Positions 25,801-36,245 of a stretch of 64,000 nucleotides of DNA are shown one piece after another. The notes beneath the pieces were generated by a model. It was not told the DNA's origin, did not search any database, and saw only the letters and a list, made by a program, of their open reading frames with translations. The position numbers were made by a program, and so were the translations under genes. The stretch comes from Phyto melanocephala (taxonomy: Eukaryota; Arthropoda; Insecta; Diptera; Rhinophoridae), in contig OW799234.1 in NCBI GenBank assembly GCA_941918925.1, positions 60,988,968-61,052,967 on the forward strand, read 5' to 3'. How positions within the stretch are numbered: position 1 is the stretch's first letter; each line of letters opens with the position of its first letter.

Positions 25801-27087
25801 TGGATTAACTAGTACAATTCAGTTAACTATGCGAAAATTCAAAATTAAAAATGGCGTCGGAAATAATAAAGCAGATGAGTACCTTTGAAGGGAATTATCA
25901 GATTCGGCACGGCGGAATATAGCTCTTACCTGGTAAAATTATACAATAAACCCTTAAAATTTGCGACTCTATAAAGAACATATATTCTGCATCCTTATAG
26001 ATAGAGGAATGACTTTAGCTAAGTCAGTCTGTACGTGTGTGTGTTGAAATCAACTTTTTAAAGCCACCATATATGTATACTTCAGGCTCCTATACGGCAT
26101 CAATTTATTAGATAGCTTACAAGAAATTCGCCATTAAGAATCCTTTATGAGGGCATATTACTAGCTGAGATATAAGCGAAAGTACACGGTTGTTTTTTTT
26201 TTACACAAAAAAGTCAGATTTCGCAGCTCCTATGCAACTTCTTGAAGTGTTAGTTACATGTATTTAAAATATGTATCTTTGGCAATATTTAAAGAAAACC
26301 TTTGCTCAATTAGCCAATTACCGACAAAGATGTCGGCAAAAATTGTTGGGGCAAAAAGTCTTAATGAAAGTTTAGGTCATTGATTTCATAAATCTGTGGT
26401 TTTCATGGGCAACCACGTACATATGTCTTAAAATCAAATTTTTCAGGAGAGCTACAAAACCGTGTTACTCCTGGCCGATTTTTGAATATTTATAAAAGTT
26501 ACGTTGTCTTGCCATTAAAATAATCGGAATAATCTTATTTGAGAAATTTTTAAAACCAAGTAAAGGCCGTTTAAAACCAAGCAATATGGCATTATTAACT
26601 CAAAGTCGTATAAAATGAACATACGCGGTTGCCCATGAAAACCATAGAAATATATTTCCGTCAAAGTTGCTCTATTAAATTGTCAGTTATGATCTCAAAA
26701 TTGCTACCGTTAAAAAAAGTAAAAAAAGGGTAAATATAAGTTTGTCATTCCTTATGTATGTATATATGTATGTAATTACATGATGGTTCAAACTTTGTGA
26801 AGGGTTTATAAAATTCGACACAGCCAAATAAAGCCCTTTTAAATGTTTTTAATAAAAAAATTTTTAAAACTAGACTTTGGATTAAATAAAAATGTTTTTT
26901 TTTTTGTTTTAATCATTCTTATTTCCCTCAGCTCGAAGTTATGGACTTAATACATTGGTATGGTCGTGTAGCCGAACCCTGGCCAGATACGGGCGGTTTA
27001 AAACCACGCAGCACCTCCAGACACAGTTTAAAAAGTCCCTCAAAACCCCGATCACGTTCCAGAAAATCCTCACCATCCTTTATGTGA
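10854..27087 (+). CDS. Large protein with two BTB/POZ domains, 17 exons
   Basis: Exons read: 10854-10892, 10990-11039, 11143-11338, 13522-13701, 13764-14604, 14674-14808, 15435-15646, 15787-15858, 15929-16260, 16426-16456, 19814-19994, 22907-22966, 23045-23224, 23291-23583, 23647-23794, 23859-24035, 26932-27087. All have GT/AG borders and matching phases except 16456 to 19814. The ATG (10854) is the first in a frame with a stop just upstream; the stop is TGA. The product is about 1,094 residues. A first BTB starts near residue 142 (YFSDVIIKSSDDFE then HVHASILRLNGFD) and resumes near 377 (HWLYTESLIPD), split by a Ser/Thr/Pro/Asn-rich insert. The middle is helical. A second BTB starts near 866 (ADMEFEVHT, FRAHRVIVSSRCEWF, LLLFLYGAPID, LLADKYSIDDL) with a BACK-like tail. 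The end is Ser/Arg/Lys-rich. BTB proteins dimerise and often act as Cullin-3 adaptors; that role here is inference. The exon 6 donor (14808) is weak; a donor at about 14876 also keeps frame. No gene name is assigned. Confidence 0.85.
11577..12103 (+). mobile_element. Probable solo LTR in intron 3 of the BTB gene
   Basis: Starts TGTAACAG and ends CGTAACA, flanked by ATAT on both sides (4-bp duplication). Inside are TATAAATA at 11842-11849, an initiator TCAGT with its A at 11875 (33 bases downstream), and AATAAA at 11921 and near 11990, the expected U3-R-U5 layout. No second LTR or pol region is present. The ATAT flank is weak evidence in AT-rich DNA. Confidence 0.55.
12508..13280 (-). mobile_element. 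INE-like (DINE-1/Helentron-type) element in intron 3
   Basis: On the - strand it begins at a TTATACCCTTCACAC terminus, carries the GACAGACGG run, and ends with the hairpin TTCGGCACGGCCGAA plus a CTTTTACTTGT tail. The centre is about 250 bp of A-rich DNA (12600-12840) beside a tRNA-like segment (12846-12890). The 142-codon frame here is repeat sequence. Confidence 0.7.
14935..15395 (+). mobile_element. INE-like element, internally deleted, in intron 6
   Basis: Starts TATACCCTTCAACTGTGGTG and ends with TTCGGCACGGCCGAA and an ACTCTTACTTGT tail about 40 bases before the exon 7 acceptor (exon starts 15435). About 460 bp, much shorter than full copies. Confidence 0.65.
16469..17700 (+). mobile_element. 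INE-like element, long subtype, nearly complete, in intron 10
   Basis: Starts TATACCCGCCACC with a 5' hairpin (...GGTGGGGGTA) 12 bases after the exon 10 donor and ends GGTGGTGGGTATAAAAG, the TTCGGCACAGCCGAA hairpin and a GCTCTTAATTGTT tail. About 1.23 kb. No transposase frame. Confidence 0.7.
17721..17894. mobile_element. Small MITE (ACTTATACAAGGTG family), copy A
   Basis: Imperfect inverted ends GGTACACTTATACAAGGTG / CACCTTATGTAATTACACC, about 174 bp. Other copies at 38768-38945 and 61806-61983. Confidence 0.6.
17930..18300 (-). mobile_element. Tc1-like transposase N-terminal remnant
   Basis: The - strand reads KKRIAKDLKVNRQTI, then a stop, then QYKEDLNIKRKPGSERKTLR, the pattern of the paired-type DNA-binding N-terminus of Tc1-like transposases (IAKxLxVxxxTV...KRKPGSGR). 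TGTTTAACCTTAA occurs in inverted orientation near 17940 and 18285. Stops show it is dead. A 15-bp-arm hairpin (TTTTGAGCGAAAT) sits at 18116-18160. Confidence 0.6.
18808..19289 (+). mobile_element. piggyBac-type deletion derivative, 482 bp, TTAA duplication
   Basis: Ends CTCTTTCAGGTTTGG and CCGTGGCTGAAAGAG with TTAA on both sides (18804-18807, 19290-19293). Nearly identical in reverse to both flanks of the 31800-32829 element but without the internal ~530 bp that carries transposase sequence. It contains an inverted GGTTAGAATACTAACC. Confidence 0.85.
19296..19545 (+). mobile_element. Probable non-LTR retrotransposon 3' tail
   Basis: CTCTGTGTTCCAAAT...TTCAGCCATTATTTTTGCG then TGATTGAGTGAGTAACAAA resembles RTE-like LINE 3' ends and recurs at 49930-50035. 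A 72-codon frame runs from the piggyBac end into it and is not a gene. Confidence 0.45.
20020..21600. other. Intron 11 of the BTB gene, mostly unassigned
   Basis: No exon found. 21216-21240 has a B-box-like GTTCGAATCCCGGCTGAG similar to the tRNA-like part of INE-like copies. 21370-21520 is the reverse of part of the CTGCAG-ended MITE at 56617-56992. Confidence 0.4.
21638..22257. mobile_element. hAT-type non-autonomous element, 620 bp, in intron 11
   Basis: Ends CAGAGCTGTTAA and TTAACAGCTATG, with 8-bp flanks GTCCAAAC and ATCCAAAC (7 of 8 match). Ends resemble those of the 3265-4160 element. The interior is rich in GATTAC/GTAATC repeats in both orientations, able to fold on itself. Confidence 0.7.
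24296..24645. mobile_element. PIF/Harbinger-like MITE, 350 bp, in intron 16
   Basis: Inverted ends AGCTTGGTTTTCACTATGT / ACATAGTGAAAACCAAGCT with TTA at 24293-24295 and 24646-24648. The interior is rich in TTTGTCA/TGACAAA words. Confidence 0.75.
24775..25935 (+). mobile_element. INE-like element, diverged, in intron 16
   Basis: Carries GTCCGTTTGTCCGTGTGTTGG, the AAATGGCG segments shared with the 41-42 kb and 58-59 kb copies, and ends TTCGGCACGGCGGAATATAG with a CTCTTACCTGG tail. Confidence 0.6.
25950..26842 (+). mobile_element. INE-like element, diverged, in intron 16
   Basis: Follows the previous copy head to tail. Has GTCAGTCTGTACGTGTGTGTG and GAAATCAACTTTTTAAAGCC, and ends GTGAAGGGTTTATAAAATTC with a decayed hairpin (TTCGACACAGCCAAA). 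The last exon starts 90 bases later. Confidence 0.55.
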
Positions 27088-27124
27088 CACTGACTCCTAG
27101 AAGAAAAACACAGTTTAAAAGGTA

Positions 27125-27130
27125 AATAAA
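27125..27130 (+). terminator. Candidate polyadenylation signal of the BTB gene
   Basis: AATAAA is 38 bases after the BTB stop codon; a second copy is at 27394-27399. Sequence to about 28150 is A/T-rich without open frames and fits a 3' UTR and flank. Confidence 0.35.
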
Positions 27131-27144
27131 TGAAAATCTTTAAC

Positions 27145-28150
27145 CAATATGAAACATTTAAAAAATTTTATTATTTTTTTAAGGAAAACATTTTAAGCAA
27201 TTAATCGATTATCCTTTTCAATTAAGTTAAACCTATTGATGTTAGATTAGGCTAATAACAAAATACAACTTTTTCTAAAGCATATACAAACAACATTTTA
27301 ATAGGAAATACTAAATTTAAAAAATTTATTAAATTAAAAAGAAAAAAGTCTAAGAAACTATTAAACAATGGTACCATTTATTTTTGAACGAGAAATAAAA
27401 TCGTAAAAACCAAATTAAAAACAATTTACATTCAAACATAAAAATATTTTTTCAAAAATTTATTTACACAAATAAATGTTTTTCTTTTGCCCTTAATAAT
27501 AATAACAAAGAGCCACTCTCTAACATATCTAAAATCAAAGTTTTTTGCTTAAAAATATACTCGTATTGTATGTACCTTGAATTTCAAAATTATTTTAAGA
27601 TGAATTTTAAAAGTAAAGCAAATTACAAACACATTAAACAAAGTGCAATATTTTTCCATGCGATGTTCTTTTTGTCTAATTAATTTTTAATATTTATTAT
27701 ACACATTACGTTTTTTGTTTATTCAACATTTAACATTCAACATTCTCTTTATATATTTTATTAATAAATTTTTAAGAAAATGTTATATTTTTGAAGAACA
27801 AAAGTTTAAAACTTATATATTTTCAATAGAAAAATATAAAATTTTGTATATTTTCTTAAATTAATTCTAGGATATTTTGTTTTGTCTTAAATAATAAAAA
27901 TAATAATAATAATAAAAATGAACTTTTCTTTTTAAAAAAGTGAAGTATAAGTGATTTTATTCTTAACAAAAAGTGTATTCATTATTAAATGTATTGTATG
28001 TATCTGTATTTATTGTTGTCTTTTTAAATCTCTTTAAAGAAAATTAATAAAATTCAAATATTTACAAAAAAAAAAATTGCTTGAGCTTGATTTTGATATA
28101 TTTAATAGAAAAAACAACATACACTGTCATGGTCCAAAATAAACTACTAA
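27145..28150 (+). other. 3' flank of the BTB gene
   Basis: Strongly A/T-rich, no frame, a short AAT repeat at about 27900-27915. Probably 3' UTR then intergenic DNA. Confidence 0.35.
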
Positions 28151-28155
28151 AAAAA

Positions 28156-28963
28156 TAAGTAAGAGCGCTATATTCGGCCGTGCCGAATCTTATATACCCT
28201 TCACAACGTGTAGTAATGCAATAACAGTAGTTTGTATCACCATTCATCCCATATGAATTACGTACATACATATAAAAAACATTCATATATAAAAACATCC
28301 CATTGTAAAATAATAAATTTACGTATGTATTTTAAAAAAAAAATAAAAAAAAAAATTTTTAAAAAAATTAAAAAAAAAAATTAAATAAAAAAATTTAAAA
28401 AAAAAATTAAAAAAAAAAAATAAAAAAAAAATGAAAAAAAAAAATTAATATATGGATATATATAATAAATATAAAACAAAAAAAAAATAAATAAAAAAAA
28501 AATTAAAAAAAAAATATAAAAAAATAATAATAAAAATATAAATAATATATTAAATAAAAAATAACAAAAAAAAAATAAAAAAAAATATATAAAAAATAAA
28601 AAATTTTTTTTTTTGGCTCAGCTGGGATTCTATGCCACGTTTTCTCTAACCAGTATACACGTTTGTATGTATGCATGTTGTTGTTGTAATGTTGTTTTTG
28701 TGAAAAAAAACTCCCGAATATTTCTGATATTTTAATACCTCACCCGGGCCCAAGCGATGTCGGGGGGCTTCAAAAAGTAGATTTCAACATACACACGGAC
28801 AGACGGTCAGAAGGATAGACTGACAGAGCTTAATCGACTCCCCTATTCATAAGCTTTAAAAAAATATATACTTTATGGGATCGGAAATGAAAATTGTAGA
28901 AATTTCACACAGAATGACAAACCTACATATATATACCCTTTTTCACTGTGTGAAGGGTATAAC
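28156..28963 (-). mobile_element. INE-like element
   Basis: Same layout as 12508-13280: TTCGGCACGGCCGAA hairpin end (at the left on this strand), A-rich core (28330-28610), tRNA-like segment (28616-28663), GACAGACGG run, TTATACCCTTCACACAG terminus. Confidence 0.7.
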
Positions 28964-29720
28964 AAGAAAGAGTTCTATATTCGGCCGTACCCTTCACAAC
29001 GTGTAGTCAGTCATGCAATAACAATTGTTATTTATTCATCAGTTATATGAAATACGTACATACATATATAAAAACATTTAATTGTATAATTATAAATTGA
29101 GTTTATGTTCGTTAAAAAAATTCAAAACAATCAAAAAAATCAAAAAAAAAAAATAAGAATAAAAAAAAAATTTTTTTTTGGCTCAGCTGCTACGTTCACT
29201 CTGACCAGTATACCACGTTTGTATGTATGTATGTATGTATGTATGTATGTATGTATGTATGTATGTATGTATGTATGTATGTATGTATGTATGTATGTAT
29301 GTATGTATGTATGTATGTATGTATGTATGTATGTATGTATGTATGTATGTATGTATGTATGTATGTATGTATGTATGTATGTATGTATGTATGTATGTAT
29401 GTATGTATGTATGTATGTATGTATGTATGTATGTATGTTGTTGTTGTGAAATAAACGAGGTGGTCGTGGTTTTTTGCTCATATCTCAGTTGTTTATGTAC
29501 GATTTTTCAGATTTCTAATACCGATCTGCTCCCGAATATTTTTGATATTTTAAGACTTTACGCAGGTCAGGGGGCTTCTAAAAGTTAATTTCAACAAGCA
29601 CACAGACAGAAAGACAGATAGATAGGGCTCAATCAACTCCTTTATTTCAGAAAATATTTACTTCATGATGTCGAAAATGAAAATTGTAGAAATTTCACAC
29701 GGAATGACATACCTTTTTTT
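28964..29720 (-). mobile_element. INE-like element in tandem with the previous one, with GTAT expansion
   Basis: Starts directly after the previous copy with CAAGAAAGAGTTCTATATTC; its hairpin is partly lost. Contains the tRNA-like segment with a deletion, then the tetranucleotide tract at 29221-29438. Confidence 0.6.
29221..29438 (+). repeat. (GTAT)n microsatellite, about 54 units
   Basis: 218 bp of uninterrupted GTAT. It opens reading frames on both strands (Met-Tyr-Val-Cys and Ile-His-Thr-Tyr repeats) that are artefacts. Other copies of this repeat family have only two to four units at this place. Confidence 0.95.
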
Positions 29721-29812
29721 TGGAAAACTATTTTTTTTGTAAATGCATCACTGCACTGTGGCTTGAAAATCTATACATATTTAACTGCCCATATTTTTGA
29801 CCTTAAACATTA

Positions 29813-30287
29813 GCGGAATTCATTCTTTGATGCAAACTATCCTCGCAAGTCGTGCAGACTTGTAGCAAACAATTTAACTTTTGCACGACTACAAAAACAA
29901 ATTTCAAATTGAGCGAAAAACCAGTGCAATATAATGTCACACAAATTTGCACAACAGAAACAGAATTTATTTACTTTTAGGATTTAAAATCTCCACAAGT
30001 TTAATTTTATTCATGGCATTTTTAACCAAAAAATTTATAATATATTTTTCGTTGATCTAGGCATGGTATTTTTTTTAAATTAGTTAACTTTCTTTTCGGA
30101 AAATATTAAAACACAGAATCTTACTTATTAATTTAAAAAAAGATTTGTTGTTTCTTAAATACCTACAAAATCAGCTGTTGTCTGTCATAAGTTTGCAACA
30201 CTCATGAAAAATGCACTCACGCTTGGTAGTAAAAAATTAGTGCATATTTGAACTAATTGAAAAAATGCTATCAGGAGTGAATTCCGC
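29813..30287. mobile_element. TIR MITE, 475 bp, TA duplication
   Basis: Ends GCGGAATTCATTC and GAGTGAATTCCGC with TA at 29811-29812 and 30288-30289, as in Tc1/mariner-type insertions. No coding frame. Confidence 0.7.
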
Positions 30288-30299
30288 TACTTTTTCTGC

Positions 30300-31790
30300 T
30301 AGAAGTTAGATGTGCTGCCAAAAATTTTTATACGTTGTTCTTCTTTCCATTTTCTGTTGTAAAAGATTGTGCAGTGATTCATTTATAAACATCCCAAACA
30401 TTATAACAAAATCCTCCTATCGTTGCACAATATTTTTTAATATTTTTCATTTTTTTATTTTTTGATAAATTCTTTATTTAAATAAACATTTTCGTTAAAG
30501 TCTCTTATATTGAATAACTTTCAAGAAGTTGTCCTCTCAAGTTAAACAAATGGGATTTATAGAAAATGATTTTGTTCTTAATTTATGTTTGTGGAAACTT
30601 CATAAAATAATATATGAACCAACAACTTTCTACTCCTATAACATATTGAATTAATAAGCTCTATAAAACTATTTTTAATACATTATTTGTTTAAAAATAA
30701 TCTGTTTTATTTTTGTTTGTTTACTCTAATTTCTAGTTATTTAAAATCGTAAATAAATATCAAATTTTAAATGTTGTAATGATACTGTTCAATTGCTGCT
30801 TATTTTCAAGCCGGATGTCGTAAATGTTAGTACAGACAATCACCTTGTTGTAAAATTTTTACTTAAGTCAGTATGGCAACTTTTAATGTGAGTGTTGTTG
30901 ATGGCAATACTCTTTGTAGTAGTCATCAATACATAACAAACCCATATAAAGATAACAGCCTAAAGTCATGCAATATAAGATGAACAGTATTCTGTGAAAA
31001 AACAACTGAAAAACATCAGTGCCTCAAGAGAAAACTGTTTTAAAAATTTAAAAATAAATATATATTTTTTTTATATCGACAGACAAGCAAATAATTTAGT
31101 TGAAACATAGAAGAGTATTTTTTCAAATTTTTTAATTCTTGCATTTATGAAGTTATCTATGTAGTAAATAAATGCTACAATATCATTTATCATAATTTAA
31201 AAAAAAAAAAAAAAAAAAATAGCAATAAATTTTATATTGTAATTTATACTATATGTTTGTATAAACATATAAAATGTAAATTGTTTAGTTTTTATTTGTT
31301 TTAACTTTACTAAATATATAATGTATTGTATGTATAATATTCAATTTTTGTAGGACGTTTAGATCAAGGTTGTTAACACAACTACATTCCATGTGTTGGC
31401 AACAGCTGACTAGAAAATATTAAATTTATTATAAAAAAAATAATTAAATAATTAAAACAATATTTAAATTATTTTTTGTTTTGTCGAATTAGAAAACTTG
31501 TACTAAACATTGATATGCGAAAAATCATTGTTCTGCTTGCAAACTGTTAAACAAATAAATAAAAATGAAAGCTATTGAAAGTTTTCAATATAAGTTAATT
31601 GATAAAAAAAAAAACACTCAAATTTTACTATGCGCAGGTATTAAGAGCTTATTAAATTATTTTAAGAGCAATAATAAGAATTTAGTCTGATTATTTCTTT
31701 GACTTATTTTAAAGAATTACAATCAACTATTTTTTTTAGCGACTTAATTGTAAAAATAAAATGTAATTGTAAATATGCTTTAAGATTAAC
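30300..31790. other. AT-rich non-coding stretch
   Basis: No gene seen. Poly(A) run at 31200-31219. 30830-31020 is slightly GC-richer and may be decayed repeat. Confidence 0.35.
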
Positions 31791-31799
31791 TCTTTCAGC

Positions 31800-32829
31800 C
31801 ACGGTTTTACATATATAACTTAAAAAATAAAACACTTGTTTTGTTAGTTTAATTAAGGCTTATTTATTATAAAAAACAAGAAAAAATAGAATTAGGTCTT
31901 CAGTATTTTACGTAATAGGGTGGTTAGTAAAGTAACCACCGTGGCAGTTGGCATAAAAAAATTAACAAGAAAAGTTAAATATTTTTAGTAAAATAGTTTT
32001 AAAAAATTTGTTTTTGTGAAAATCTGGGCAAAATTACGGCATTTGATCACGATCGAAATTGTACTCGTAAGATCCAGTTCGATGTGCTTTAGGTATAGAG
32101 ATTCTAATAGGAATTTTCAAATTTCGATCACGTTCGAATATCATAACTTTCCCCCTGAGAAACAGGTTTTATTTTTGCGAATGCAAAGAGAAAGTTTACA
32201 TGTTCTGCATAACCATATAGTACGCACTGGATTTTTTTTAGTGCTGCATCTTGCACATTTTCGTAAAAAGAATCGCTCTGCTGTTTATAATTATCTTTAT
32301 TGTCAGAATCAAGATTGCAGATACTTTCCCCATTAGAAGATATATCTTCAAACAAAATATTTTCGATATCACTTTCATTGAGTACTCGCGACAACCTTAC
32401 AATATAAAAACAACTATGTAGAAAAACTCATTATATAAAACCTAATATAGTCACAGTGGTTAGTATTCTAACCACCATATTACTTACGTCATTTATCGAC
32501 AAATACACTATATAAAATATTGATGTTATTACAAACCAACAAAACAAGTACTAGATAATAAAGTAACACTAAACTTGCTAAGTAATAAACACTCTAAGCA
32601 TTTTTATTGAACTAGAGAAAGTCCCGATACAAAAACAATGGATTGCCAAATTTTTAAATAAATATACCAAAGTAACCAGCGCACCCTAATGCAAAAATTT
32701 TTTACCAAACGATAAAAGATCACTTTAAAAAACGTAACTACTTAAGACTTTTCCAATAGATAGTGCCAAAGCATGTTTTAAAATGTCAAAAATAAGTGGC
32801 TAGAAAACTGACCACCAAACCTAAAAGAG
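31800..32829 (-). mobile_element. piggyBac-family element, 1,030 bp, transposase truncated
   Basis: Ends CTCTTTCAGCCACGG and CCAAACCTAAAAGAG, with TTAA at 31796-31799 and 32830-32833. In reverse it matches 18808-19289 over both flanks and has about 530 bp more in the middle, including the start of a transposase-like frame. The inverted GGTTAGTATTCTAACC also occurs here. Confidence 0.85.
32128..32394 (-). pseudogene. piggyBac-like transposase N-terminal fragment
   Basis: 88 codons beginning MSRVLNESDIENILFED, then an acidic Asp/Ser-rich stretch, as is usual at the N-terminus of piggyBac-family transposases. The DDD catalytic core and the cysteine-rich C-terminus are absent, so it cannot transpose on its own. 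Confidence 0.6.
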
Positions 32830-32862
32830 TTAAGGTAACACAAATTAACAAGATCCATAATA

Positions 32863-33372
32863 AACAAGTAAAAGTGCTATATTCGGCCGTGCCGAATTTC
32901 ATATACCCATCACAACGTGTAGTCATGGCATAACAATTGTTTGTATCACCATTCATCTCATATAGTACATACATGTAAAAAACATACATATATAAAAACA
33001 TCCCATTGTAAAATAAACAATAAAAAAAACTTACAAGAAATATTTAAAAAAAAATTTTTTAAAAAAATATATGAAAAAAAATTGCTCATATCTCAGAAAG
33101 TTATCTGTCGATTGTGCTGAATTTCAATAGCGATTCATTTCTGGATATTTCCAAAAGATTGATACCATACACAGATCTAAGGAACATATAGTTGCTTCTA
33201 AAAGTTGATTTCAACCAACACACGGACAGATCGGCAGACGGTCAGGGCTTAATCGACTCCTCTATTCATAAGCTTTCAGAAAATATATACTTTATGGGGT
33301 CGGAAATGAAAATTGTAGAAACGGAATGACAAAGCTATGTATACCCTTGTGCACCACAGGTGAAGGGTATAA
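32863..33372 (-). mobile_element. INE-like element, about 510 bp
   Basis: TTCGGCACGGCCGAA hairpin end at left, short A-rich core, GGACAGATCGGCAGACGGTC run, GGGTATA end at right. Lacks the tRNA-like segment. It starts 30 bases after the piggyBac TTAA. Confidence 0.65.
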
Positions 33373-33539
33373 AAGGAAAATATAGAGTTCAATAAGCGGA
33401 ATTTTTTTGATTTCCCTTTTTATTATTTATTTATCTCCGTCATTCTTATTAGAATAGTCGCAAGAGCACCTAATTTAGAATTTAACTTTTTTCTTAACAT
33501 AATAAATATAAATTTTATTACCTAAGAATATTATTAGAG

Positions 33540-33930
33540 AAAAATCTATCACGTACGGTATGTCACGAACGATATTAAATTGAATTTATTATAAAATCAT
33601 TTAAAGATTGTCTTCAATTAGGTATGATGGATTTTAAATAAAAAATATTTGGTTAGCGCAAAAAATTAAAAAAGAAAAAATACCTCCCAAAATTCGCAGA
33701 TTTTTTTATATTTCAATATATACCTCAAAATAACTTCTGTTTTATGTCACGTACGATATATTCTTATTTTTCTGGATATTTTAGACAACAATAACTCGAA
33801 TATTATTAATTTTTTAAATAAAGTACCCTGAGAATGGAACATAAATATCTAATTTTGTTTCAATTACTCTTACTTATGCAAAAATTACTCCATTTTATAG
33901 CAGTAAAAATGTCACGTACGATGACATGGA
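33540..33930. repeat. Spaced TGTCACGTACGAT motif, three to four copies
   Basis: TGTCACGAACGAT at 33561, TGTCACGTACGAT at 33745 and 33910, plus ATCACGTACGGT near 33548. Spacing is 184 and 165 bases. Function unknown; possibly subterminal repeats of the mariner remnant that follows. Confidence 0.5.
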
Positions 33931-33959
33931 AATGCCCTTATGTTAATATTTCCTAATAA

Positions 33960-34165
33960 AAATGAAAGAGCTTCTGAGAATTCTTGTAGCCTCAACTGAA
34001 AGGTATGAATCTACAACACCACGTATGAAACAATGCAAGAAATTCTAATGTTAACTGGCCACCAAGATTAATGCCGTGCGATTTTTGTTTTTTTTGGAGT
34101 TTTGTGAAATCTGGAATTTATGCGAATAAATCAATTCTAAAATTTAAAAAAAAGTAATGCTGTTG
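33960..34165 (+). pseudogene. Mariner-type transposase C-terminal remnant
   Basis: The + strand reads NVNWPPR, a frame break, then LMPCDFCFFWSFVKSGIYAN, matching the WPPRSxDLxPxDFFLW...K block around the last catalytic Asp of mariner-like DDE enzymes. The rest is missing. Confidence 0.6.
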
Positions 34166-34189
34166 ACATATAAACAATTATAAGATTAA

Positions 34190-35055
34190 AGTTTTTTGCC
34201 ATTTGTATGATTAAATATGTGTGTATGAATTTGTAGCTTAAAATAGCAGATATGTACTTATTTTGTTGGTGGTCTATAGTTAATAAGAGTTTAGAACGTA
34301 TTACTAATATTCTGAATATTCAGTTTGTTTAATCGTGTGTGTATATTGGGATACCCTATACTTACACTATTAAAAATAATAACATTTTAAAACACGTGAA
34401 ATGTTCACTGTTGTATTAATAACAATTTATTCATACATACATACATACATACATATATATGTTTGTATGTATCTCAGTACACAACAATCTCTATTTTTTA
34501 CATGTACAAGGATGTTTATATACTTGTCAAGTATGTGTGTATGTCCGTATGCAGACAAGTGTGTGTTTATTAAAACTCTTCATTACTTATGTACTTAAGC
34601 ATGATTTGTTTTGTTGAATACGTTTCATGTGGACAATTTTTTTAACAAACAAAAAGAAAAAAATATAAACAAAACTTTTATCATTAAAAATGAAAAGTCA
34701 AACGAAAGGGTTAATGTATTGCTGTTGTTTGTTTTACTTTGTGTTATTTCTTATTTTCAATGGCCACTTTGGTAAAAAAAAAAATATCGAAAAATTTTTC
34801 CTCATTAGAATTGTTTTTTATTTTCCAAAGTGATATTATTTTTGAAGTGTGATACAAGTCTCTGTCTACACATGCAATTCAAATTGCTGAAATTCTTGAG
34901 TTTAAAAGAGAAAAACCAAAAAGGAATAGAAATTGGTTTATACATCTATGTTCGGATGATGCAGAAAGGACTTTGATAGTGTTTATAACTTTTTTCTTTA
35001 TGCATTAATAATAATTTTTCTTAACTGCAGCATATTATTAGAGAATTTTTTTTTT
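34190..35055. other. AT-rich non-coding stretch with a CATA/TATG microsatellite
   Basis: Microsatellite at 34433-34470. No gene seen. Confidence 0.35.
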
Positions 35056-35062
35056 AACTTAA

Positions 35063-35130
35063 AACAGGTAAGAGCGCCATATTTGCTGTACCGAATCTTA
35101 TATTTACTTCACACAGTTCGTACCATCATA
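35063..35130 (-). mobile_element. INE-like 3' end fragment
   Basis: CAGGTAAGAGCGCCATATTTGC and TACCGAATCTTATAT correspond to the decayed hairpin terminus of the family. Confidence 0.4.
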
Positions 35131-36245
35131 TAATGATGACCATAACTGACAATTATATGGTACAACTGTGACAGAAATTTATTTAGAAATCGATATTTTA
35201 AACTTTTTATTGACTTTAAAAAAAAATTGACCCATTGAACCAAGGTTTTCCGTTATTGTTGTTGCTTCTTAAATTGATAATATACATAAGCCTTAAGTCT
35301 AACATAACTGCTCTCAATCTTAATAATTTGCACTTTAGGCAATAATTCAGAAAAATTCATATTTTGTTTGCTATTAAACAAAAACAGTTTTTGGCTTGAG
35401 TTTTGAGCAGTTTTTGGCTTGAGTTTTGGTTCTGCCTAACTAAAGAATTAAGTAAATATGATCTTACCGACCGATGCATTACATTTTAGAAATTCTGTAA
35501 AAAATTTTGAATCTAATAATCAATTCATGGCAAATTGTTTCTTAATGTTTCATTTTAATTTCAAGCAATAGAAATACCGAAAGTGTTTAATTTTTCATCC
35601 AGCATCATCGTTTCTAACACTAATTGAAGTAAAGCCGCGAATAACGTTGTAAAAGACAAATTTTCCAAAACCTGTTTTTTTTTGCAGATTACCGTATAAA
35701 TTACTCTCTTACATTTATTCAAACACCAAAACATCAAGTGCCCTGATACCCTGTTCAGACAGATATTTTTAATTGTTTCAATTTAGTGTTGATTGAGCAA
35801 TTAAAATAAGTGTTCACACTTACTCAATTTATCTTACTCCATTAGCATTTGATAGCTGTAAAAATACCATGTATTTATACCAAATCAAATAATGCCTTCT
35901 TTTTAGTGTTTTTCCTGTTGATAAAATATATTTACAATTATATTTATACATATATATATTTGTATGTATGTATGTATTTAAATTTATTTAAACATTGTTT
36001 TTTTAAATTTTCTTTGTTTGACATTAGAAATGCCACCTATAGAATTTTCTTCTCACTGAACATACTTCTCAAGAGTTGAATTTAAAGTTTTAGACAATAA
36101 GTGAAACAATTAAATATATATTGTTCAATTTAAAAGTAATTTTTAGTATGGTAAATTGAGCTCAATAAGACCTTTAATTGCGATAATATTATAAATTGAC
36201 AATTAAGGCGCGTGTGTGAACATAGTATGAACAGGGTATAAGCAT

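Noticed and set aside
29105..29588. Open frames of 75-121 codons on both strands
   Set aside because: They are translations of the GTAT microsatellite.
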